The notes under the pieces were generated by a model, which made no database searches, was not told the DNA's origin, and saw nothing but the letters and a program-made list of their open reading frames with translations. This document shows, in pieces, positions 30,519 to 36,016 of a DNA stretch of 36,016 bases. This DNA is from Ktedonobacterales bacterium. GTDB lineage: Bacteria > Chloroflexota > Ktedonobacteria > Ktedonobacterales > Ktedonobacteraceae. Each line of letters begins with the position of its first letter. Position 1 is the first letter of the stretch. Both the position numbers and the translations under genes were made by a program. The DNA lies in NCBI GenBank assembly GCA_027451525.1, contig DAIDJF010000056.1:1-36016 (forward strand), read 5' to 3'.

Positions 30519-31880
30519 ATGCACATCGTTACCGTCGGCGTAGACCATACTACCGCCTCTATCGCTTTGCGTGAGCGACTCGCTTGTTCATCACGTCAGA
30601 TACCACAAGTATTAAGTGCCTTGCAGCTAGTTGCACAGGAATGTGTGTTGCTCTCCACTTGTAACCGTGTGGAATTATATGCAATTTTTCTCGAAGATTA
30701 TATGGGACGTGATGAATTATTGCGTATTCTGAGTGAAAGTCGTCAAGTAACGCAGGAAGAGTTGGAAGAACATTCCTATAGTTTTACTGATGAACAGGCG
30801 ATCAGCCATCTTTTTGAAGTCACCTGTGGACTACATTCGCTCGTGCCGGGCGAACCACAGATTCAGGGGCAGGTTGTGGAGGCGTTAGAGATTGCGCAAG
30901 GAGGTGGCTATGCTGGCCCTGTCTTGTCTGCCCTCTTTCGTGCCGCCCTGCTGACAGGTAAACGCGCTCGTAGCGAAACGGGTATCAGTCGCAATGCCGC
31001 ATCAATTAGCCATGTCGCAGTACAGCTTGCGCGCCACCTGTTCCCACAACTGGATGAAGCGCAGATCTTACTCATTGGCTCTGGGCAGATGAGCGAGTTG
31101 GCGGCACGCAATCTTTGTGATAATGGCGCACAACGTCTGGTGATTATGAATCGTACGCATGAACACGCGATTCGTATGGCGGAGGCATTAGGCGCGACAC
31201 ACCGTACCTTTGCCGAATTGCTTGACGCGCTCGTTGAGGCTGATGTCGTCATTAGCTCTACAAAAGCTCCACGCGCCCTGATTACGGTTGAAAAAATGCA
31301 GTACGTGATGCAACAGCGCGCGGGACGTTCGCTTCTCCTTATTGATATTGCGCTTCCGCGTGATATTGAACCGGGCGTGGGTGCGTTGTCGGGTGTTCAC
31401 CTCTATAATATTGATGATTTGCAACAAGAGGTTGAGCGTGGTATTCGTCTGCGTTTACAAGAGGTTGCGCAGGTGCAGGCTATCATTGTCCACGAGGTAC
31501 ACGCTTTTGAACGCTGGCTCGCCTCGCTGAGTGTGGTTGGGACAATTAGTGACCTGCGCCAGCGCGTAGATGCAGTACGCCAGCAAGAGTTGGAACGTAC
31601 GCTACGCCAATTGGGTTCCACGCTCTCCGGGCGCGAGTTGGCGGCCGTTCAGGAGCTTACTACACGGCTTATGAACAAAATTTTACATACTCCTACATTA
31701 CGTTTGAAAGATGCCGCAGCCAATGGACAGGGACATATCTATGCCGAGACGCTGCGCTATTTGTTTGATTTGAGAGAAAATGATGAAGCGGATCACGATA
31801 GGAACGCGAGCCAGCAAGCTCGCTCTGGTGCAGACGGAGTCAATCATCACAAGGCTACATCAGTCGTGGCCCAACCTTGA
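30519..31880 (+). CDS. hemA: Glutamyl-tRNA reductase
   Basis: HemA reduces Glu-tRNA(Glu) to glutamate-1-semialdehyde, the first committed step of C5-type tetrapyrrole synthesis. In this 453-residue protein the catalytic Cys48 lies in LLSTCNRVELYA. The substrate domain continues with TCGLHSLVPGEPQIQGQV. The NADPH domain has LIGSGQMSELAARNL, and the dimerisation helices end with ILHTPTLRLKDAA and YAETLRYLFDL. The frame then runs a further 34 residues past that usual endpoint, overlapping the first 101 bases of hemC in another frame. It is the first gene of hemA-C-D-Q-L. Confidence 0.95.
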   Translation: MHIVTVGVDHTTASIALRERLACSSRQIPQVLSALQLVAQECVLLSTCNRVELYAIFLEDYMGRDELLRILSESRQVTQEELEEHSYSFTDEQAISHLFEVTCGLHSLVPGEPQIQGQVVEALEIAQGGGYAGPVLSALFRAALLTGKRARSETGISRNAASISHVAVQLARHLFPQLDEAQILLIGSGQMSELAARNLCDNGAQRLVIMNRTHEHAIRMAEALGATHRTFAELLDALVEADVVISSTKAPRALITVEKMQYVMQQRAGRSLLLIDIALPRDIEPGVGALSGVHLYNIDDLQQEVERGIRLRLQEVAQVQAIIVHEVHAFERWLASLSVVGTISDLRQRVDAVRQQELERTLRQLGSTLSGRELAAVQELTTRLMNKILHTPTLRLKDAAANGQGHIYAETLRYLFDLRENDEADHDRNASQQARSGADGVNHHKATSVVAQP

Positions 31881-32787
31881 GGTTGTTGTTGAGCATATTC
31901 ACACCACGGGTGATCGTGTTACGGATGTTCCCCTCTCGCGCATTGGCGGCGATGGCGTATTCGTAACGGAGATTGAGCGTGCCTTGCGTGAGCGGCGTAT
32001 TGATCTGGCGGTTCATAGCCTGAAAGATCTGCCGACCGCTATTCCTGCTGGACTGCACCTTGTTGTGCCAGGGCCACGTGAGGATGTGCGGGATGTCTTT
32101 GTCTCCAATGAAGCGTTCGAGATCACTAATGGCACGCTCGTTCCTATTGTTCCCTATGCGCACCTGACGCCCTCAATGCGTGTTGGCACGGGTAGTCTGC
32201 GCCGTACTGCGCAGATACGGGCGCTTTGTCCCGATGTCGAAATTCTGCCATTACGTGGTAATGTTGATACGCGCCTGCGCAAATTAGAGGCGGGCAATTA
32301 TGATGGCATCATTTTAGCCTCTGCTGGTCTGCATCGCCTTGATATCCGTGAGCGTCTCGCGGGTCGCATGACCTATTTCCCCGTTGATTTGCTGTTGCCC
32401 GCGCCTGGGCAGGGGGCATTAGGCTTGGAGACACGCGATGAGCCAGAACTACGCACCCTGCTCGTGCCACTCGATGATGTAAAGGTCCATGCCGAGACTG
32501 CGGCGGAACGCATGTTTATGCGACGGCTGGGCGCGGGTTGCTATCTGCCCGTCGCTGCCTATGGCGAAATCGTGGCGGGTATGCTAACATTGCGTGGCCT
32601 TGTCATCAGCCTGGATGGGCGGCAAGAGGTGCGTGTGCAGCAAAGTATACCCTGGACAGCAGAGACAAACGTCGAATACGCTGAAGCATTGGGCATTAGC
32701 GTGGCGGAACAGGCTCTCATACAAGGTGCGGATGCGATTATTCAAAGCATTGATAGCAGCCGAGAGCAGGAGCGTGAACGTGTCTGA
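31780..32787 (+). CDS. hemC: Porphobilinogen deaminase (hydroxymethylbilane synthase)
   Basis: HemC links four porphobilinogens into hydroxymethylbilane. Visible residues: TIGTRASKLALVQTE at the N-terminus, catalytic Asp83 in HSLKDLPT, the GTGSLRRTAQ basic loop, and Cys254 in LGAGCYLP, which carries the dipyrromethane cofactor. At 335 residues it is slightly long: an extra stretch (about 113-130) follows DVFVSN. Start codons ATG 31780 and ATG 31783 are adjacent; either lies about 100 bases inside hemA. The conserved N-terminus cannot begin later, so the overlap is real unless the sequence contains an error. Confidence 0.95.
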   Translation: MMKRITIGTRASKLALVQTESIITRLHQSWPNLEVVVEHIHTTGDRVTDVPLSRIGGDGVFVTEIERALRERRIDLAVHSLKDLPTAIPAGLHLVVPGPREDVRDVFVSNEAFEITNGTLVPIVPYAHLTPSMRVGTGSLRRTAQIRALCPDVEILPLRGNVDTRLRKLEAGNYDGIILASAGLHRLDIRERLAGRMTYFPVDLLLPAPGQGALGLETRDEPELRTLLVPLDDVKVHAETAAERMFMRRLGAGCYLPVAAYGEIVAGMLTLRGLVISLDGRQEVRVQQSIPWTAETNVEYAEALGISVAEQALIQGADAIIQSIDSSREQERERV

Positions 32788-33655
32788 GCATTTTGCAGAG
32801 CAGATGACCACTACACGCATACAAGGTAAACGTATTCTGGTGACGCGCACACGCGATCAGGCCAGCGCGTTGAGCGAACGGCTGCAGCAACTTGGCGCGT
32901 TGCCTGTTGAGTTTCCTACTATTCGTATTGTGCCTCCGTCAGATTGGAGCGCGTTGGATGCGGCTTTAACACGCATTTTCGCAACCGATGAGACAGGAAA
33001 GCCCTACTATCGCTGGCTCGTCTTCACCAGTGCCAATGGTGTGACGATCTGCTGTGAACGTTTGCGCCATCTCGGCTACGATCCGCAGGCAATCCGCTCG
33101 GTGCGCGTGGCGACGATTGGTCCTGCGACCGCTGCAGCCCTGGCACGCTATGGCATTACCGCCGATCTCATTCCCGATGAATATATTGCTGAAAGCGTGG
33201 CTTCAGCCCTCATCGCGGATGCGCATCAGCATGGCACAACGCTTCAAGGTCAGCGTATCTTGCTTGCGCGTGCTGCCGAAGCGCGTAAAATACTGGTGAC
33301 CTCGTTACAACACGAGGGGGCGCAGGTAGAAGAGGTCGCTGCCTACTATACACACGCCGTTGGGAGTGATGATGAGCAGGGGAAATATGTATTGCAGCTT
33401 TTACGGCAGAAACAATTAGATGTCTTAACTTTTACCAGCTCGTCAACTGTGCGCAATTTTGTCGCATGGCTGAAAAAGAGCGAGCCACACGAACCATTGT
33501 CCTTGTGTGACTCGTGTATTATCGCCTGCATTGGCCCTGTTACCGCCCAGACCGCGCGCGAACTCGGCCTGACTGTGCAGATAGAGGCGACTGAGTTTAC
33601 GATAGATGGTCTGGTCGGGGCAATTGTTCGTTATTATACACCTACTAATCTTTAG
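32780..33655 (+). CDS. hemD: Uroporphyrinogen-III synthase
   Basis: HemD closes and inverts ring D of hydroxymethylbilane to form uroporphyrinogen III. The family is poorly conserved, but the layout is clear: GKRILVTRTRDQASALSERL, then YRWLVFTSANGVTICCERL, VRVATIGPATAAALARYG, a second domain with RILLARAAEARKIL, and LTFTSSSTVRNFV. The frame is open far upstream inside hemC. GTG 32780 has AGGAG 7 nt before it and overlaps the hemC stop by 8 bases, giving 291 residues; ATG 32804 is an alternative. Position after hemC confirms the call. hemQ follows with no gap. Confidence 0.9.
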   Translation: MSEHFAEQMTTTRIQGKRILVTRTRDQASALSERLQQLGALPVEFPTIRIVPPSDWSALDAALTRIFATDETGKPYYRWLVFTSANGVTICCERLRHLGYDPQAIRSVRVATIGPATAAALARYGITADLIPDEYIAESVASALIADAHQHGTTLQGQRILLARAAEARKILVTSLQHEGAQVEEVAAYYTHAVGSDDEQGKYVLQLLRQKQLDVLTFTSSSTVRNFVAWLKKSEPHEPLSLCDSCIIACIGPVTAQTARELGLTVQIEATEFTIDGLVGAIVRYYTPTNL

Positions 33656-33667
33656 ATGAGGATAATC

Positions 33668-34447
33668 ATGGCAGAGCAAAGTGTTGTTACTTCGGATGTC
33701 ACCCATTCTTCAGAGATCGTGCAGACTGCTCCCGCTGCCGCACCCGCGCAGCCCAAACCCAAGCAGCCGCGTCAATTAGTGCGTTTTGCTTTTTACAAGC
33801 TCGACCCGCAATGGATGCTTTTACCCACTGAGGTACGTGAGCAAGGCAAGGCGCAACTGAAGAAAATTATTGATGATTATGGCGATGACGCGCTGGTCCG
33901 TACCTTTGGTCTCTACGGCTTGCGTCCAGATGTCGATTTTATGATCTGGCAGGCAACGTATGATATTGAGGACCTGCGCACGCTCAGCAGCCAAATTCGT
34001 CGCAGTGCGCTGGGACCCTATCTGCGCGAAACGCACGGGTTCCTCTCGATGACCAAACGCTCGGTCTACGTCGGCAAGAACGCGCGTGGGGCGCATGATC
34101 CCCGCCTCGTCATTCAGCCCGACGATAAGAAGTACCTTTTTGTCTATCCCTTTGTCAAGACGCGCCCCTGGTATGCCTTGCCAATGGAAGATCGCAAACG
34201 CATGATGAATGAGCACATCCGCGTCGGTCTGAAATATCCCAGTGTCTCGCTCAACACGACCTACTCCTTTGGTCTGGACGATCAGGAGTTTGTCGTGGCT
34301 TTCGAGACCGACAATCTCTCTGACTTCCTAGACCTTGTGCAAGAGTTGCGTGAGACTGAAGCTAGCATGTATACCTTGCGCGATACGCCCATGTTTACCT
34401 GCGTGGCGCAACCAATGGCGGATATTCTAGAGGCGATTGGGGCATAA
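33668..34447 (+). CDS. hemQ: HemQ, chlorite-dismutase-fold coprohaem decarboxylase
   Basis: HemQ (ChdC) oxidatively decarboxylates coprohaem to haem b in monoderm bacteria. The hallmark regions are present: [36 protein letters not shown] and, near the C-terminus, [18 protein letters not shown]. Counted from ATG 33668 (259 residues), Tyr160 in FVYPF corresponds to the radical-forming tyrosine and His183 in MMNEHIR to the proximal haem ligand. ATG 33656 lies directly after the hemD stop, but GAGGA precedes 33668 at 5 nt. An Ala/Pro/Gln-rich tail of about 35 residues precedes the fold. Its place among haem genes implies the coproporphyrin-dependent route. Confidence 0.92.
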   Translation: MAEQSVVTSDVTHSSEIVQTAPAAAPAQPKPKQPRQLVRFAFYKLDPQWMLLPTEVREQGKAQLKKIIDDYGDDALVRTFGLYGLRPDVDFMIWQATYDIEDLRTLSSQIRRSALGPYLRETHGFLSMTKRSVYVGKNARGAHDPRLVIQPDDKKYLFVYPFVKTRPWYALPMEDRKRMMNEHIRVGLKYPSVSLNTTYSFGLDDQEFVVAFETDNLSDFLDLVQELRETEASMYTLRDTPMFTCVAQPMADILEAIGA

Positions 34448-34455
34448 GAGGTAAA

Positions 34456-35772
34456 ATGAGTAATCCAACAGATACGGGAAGCCATTTGAGGCTTTCCCGT
34501 TCGCATGAACTGTATCAAGAGGCGGTTACGCTGATGCCAGGGGGCGTGAACAGTCCCGTGCGCGCGTTTCGTGGCGTGGGCGGTGAACCCGTTTTCATCG
34601 ACCATGCCAGCGGCCCCTATATTTACGATGTCGATGGCAACCGCTACCTGGACTATGTGCAATCCTGGGGACCAATGATCCTGGGCCATGCACATCCAGA
34701 GGTTGTCGCGGCAGTCGTAGAGACCAGTACACGCGGCTTTAGCTTTGGCGCGCCCACACAGGCCGAGAGCGAACTGGCGAAACTGGTCATGGCGTGTTTC
34801 CCCTCGGTCGAGATGCTGCGCTTCGTCAATTCTGGCACGGAAGCGACAATGAGCGCGTTGCGCGTTGCGCGTGCCTTTACGGGGCGCAATAAGATTATCA
34901 AGTTTAGTGGCTGCTATCACGGGCACGCGGATATGCTGCTCGTGCAAGCGGGTTCCGGTGTGGCAACGATGGGCCTACCCGATAGCCCCGGCGTGCCAGC
35001 AGAGACGACCAAAAACACGCTCACCGCTGCCTATAACGATGCCGCCGCCGTTGAAGAACTCTTCCGTACCTACCCTGAAGAGATCGCCGCCATCATCGTC
35101 GAGCCTGTCGCGGCTAATATGGGCCTTGTGTTGCCACAGGAGGGTTTTTTAGAGCAATTGCGCAGTCTAACGCAACAGTATGGCGCGTTGTTGATTTTTG
35201 ATGAAGTGATGACGGGTTTCCGTGTCGCGCTGGGCGGGATGCAGGAGCGCACGGGTATTGTGCCCGACCTGACCTGTTTTGGTAAGATTATCGGTGGCGG
35301 TCTGCCCGTTGGTGCCTATGGTGGCAAGCGTGAGATCATGCAGCAGGTAGCCCCTGTCGGCCCTATGTATCAGGCTGGCACGCTCTCCGGCAATCCGCTG
35401 GCAATGGCGGCGGGTATCGCCACTCTGCGCGAGATACGCAAGCCAGGGCAATACGAAAAACTGGAACACAAGAGTAAATTGCTGGCTGATGGGATCAGTG
35501 AGGCCGTACGTGCAACAGGAACCGCTGCCCAGGTCGTGCGTATCGGCGCGATGTTCTGCCTGTACTTCTCGGCTGAACCCGTGACTGACTATGCCAGCGC
35601 GAAACGTTCTGACACCGCCCGCTTTGCGCGTTTCTTCTGGCATATGTTAGAAGGTGGCATCTATCTACCCCCCTCGCAGTTCGAGGCGTGTTTCATCTCG
35701 CTAGCTCTTGACGATGCCATGCTCGAAGAAACCGTCAAACAAGTCGAACTGGCCTTACGTACGTCCGCGTAA
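34456..35772 (+). CDS. hemL: Glutamate-1-semialdehyde 2,1-aminomutase
   Basis: HemL converts the HemA product into 5-aminolevulinate using pyridoxal phosphate. In 438 residues, the normal length, one sees [12 protein letters not shown] (27-38), [24 protein letters not shown], the cofactor-binding DEVMTGFR (249-256) and Lys277 in [17 protein letters not shown], which forms the Schiff base. These distinguish it from related omega-aminotransferases. It starts 8 nt after hemQ and closes the visible operon. HemA and HemL together show that aminolevulinate is made by the C5 route. Confidence 0.95.
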   Translation: MSNPTDTGSHLRLSRSHELYQEAVTLMPGGVNSPVRAFRGVGGEPVFIDHASGPYIYDVDGNRYLDYVQSWGPMILGHAHPEVVAAVVETSTRGFSFGAPTQAESELAKLVMACFPSVEMLRFVNSGTEATMSALRVARAFTGRNKIIKFSGCYHGHADMLLVQAGSGVATMGLPDSPGVPAETTKNTLTAAYNDAAAVEELFRTYPEEIAAIIVEPVAANMGLVLPQEGFLEQLRSLTQQYGALLIFDEVMTGFRVALGGMQERTGIVPDLTCFGKIIGGGLPVGAYGGKREIMQQVAPVGPMYQAGTLSGNPLAMAAGIATLREIRKPGQYEKLEHKSKLLADGISEAVRATGTAAQVVRIGAMFCLYFSAEPVTDYASAKRSDTARFARFFWHMLEGGIYLPPSQFEACFISLALDDAMLEETVKQVELALRTSA

Positions 35773-35828
35773 GAAACGTGCAAAAGATGATGAAACGTCA
35801 TAATTGCTTGTGAATTGAACATGGTGGT

Positions 35829-35913
35829 GTAGTGCTCTGTCAAACGTCATTGCGACCTTGTTTGGCGCATGGAGGCAGGGCGACCGCGAGGGCTTACACG
35901 GGGAGGTTTTTTT
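35829..35913. repeat. Dispersed repeat copies after hemL
   Basis: Bases 35829-35854 match the reverse complement of 15180-15205 at 24 of 26. Bases from 35873 repeat the block at 14959 (aggcagg-cgaccgcgagggc) and then the palindrome arm acacggggaggttttt at 35896-35911. The region from 35773 to the window end shows no gene, and its last bases (cccctac, acgccctt) recall the same repeat ends. Confidence 0.6.
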
Positions 35914-36016
35914 GTGAAGAGGGCATTGGGCGCAAATGGTGTACGACGGGCAACCACAAGGGTCCCCACCCCGCGTCCACCCGACCCCTGCCCCTACTAT
36001 ACACGCCCTTGCACTC

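Overview
The window looks like a chromosomal segment of a Gram-positive-type (monoderm) bacterium. Chloroflexota, class Ktedonobacteria, is my best guess. That is inference from remembered gene styles and not a database match. It rests on a haem cluster with a HemQ-type chlorite-dismutase-fold protein, a lipoprotein-dependent CUT1 sugar transporter without its own ATPase, a zinc-ribbon/proline-rich/single-TM surface protein, and a dense population of short palindromic repeats of the GTAGGGGCGTGAT type. There are no rRNA genes, recognisable tRNAs, CRISPR arrays or complete insertion sequences.

Layout. 1-950: genomic scar tissue. It holds the last codons of a VOC/glyoxalase-like gene, a terminator-like hairpin, the 3' tail of a deleted SDR gene, and a frameshifted XRE-type regulator remnant fused to the C-terminal part of a P4-type phage/plasmid primase. 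1021-3021 (minus): AlkZ-like DNA glycosylase and an alpha/beta hydrolase. 3154-6250 (plus): protocatechuate branch of the beta-ketoadipate pathway, pcaC-pcaH-pcaG-pcaB, followed directly by a GH36 alpha-galactosidase. 8609-11429 (plus): a probable operon of a membrane-associated GTPase, a protein resembling a catalytically dead peptidase-MA metalloprotease, and an SDR protein lacking the catalytic tyrosine. 11459-12484 (minus): MetE-core-like methyltransferase. 12722-16632 (minus): sugar-binding lipoprotein and two permeases, with about 670 bp of palindromic repeats between binding protein and permeases. 17116-19528 (plus): tyrA, then a tightly overlapping fchA-folD pair. 19856-24969 (minus): a P1B metal ATPase, a rubrerythrin-like diiron protein and a CtpE-like P-type ATPase. 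25323-27437 (plus): an orphan phage-tail-hub-like protein with an N-terminal propeller-like half. 27442-30060 (minus): two membrane proteins. 30519-35772 (plus): haem operon hemA-hemC-hemD-hemQ-hemL, preceded by a sigma70-type promoter and a stretch able to form two mutually exclusive RNA hairpins. 35773-end: more interspersed repeat.

How the genes work together. pcaHG opens the ring of protocatechuate, pcaB cyclises the product and pcaC decarboxylates it; pcaD and the later steps are not in the window. HemA and HemL make 5-aminolevulinate, HemC and HemD take porphobilinogen to uroporphyrinogen III, and HemQ acts at the coprohaem end; hemB, hemE, the oxidase and the chelatase must lie elsewhere. 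FchA and FolD interconvert one-carbon folates. FolD has isoleucine where the cyclohydrolase lysine (K54 in E. coli numbering) should be, so the adjacent FchA probably supplies the cyclohydrolase step.

The most novel-looking items are the FchA/FolD division of labour, the alternative hairpins upstream of hemA, a two-copy MITE-like element whose end supplies the folD stop codon, the degenerate metalloprotease in the GTPase operon, and the orphan tail-hub protein.
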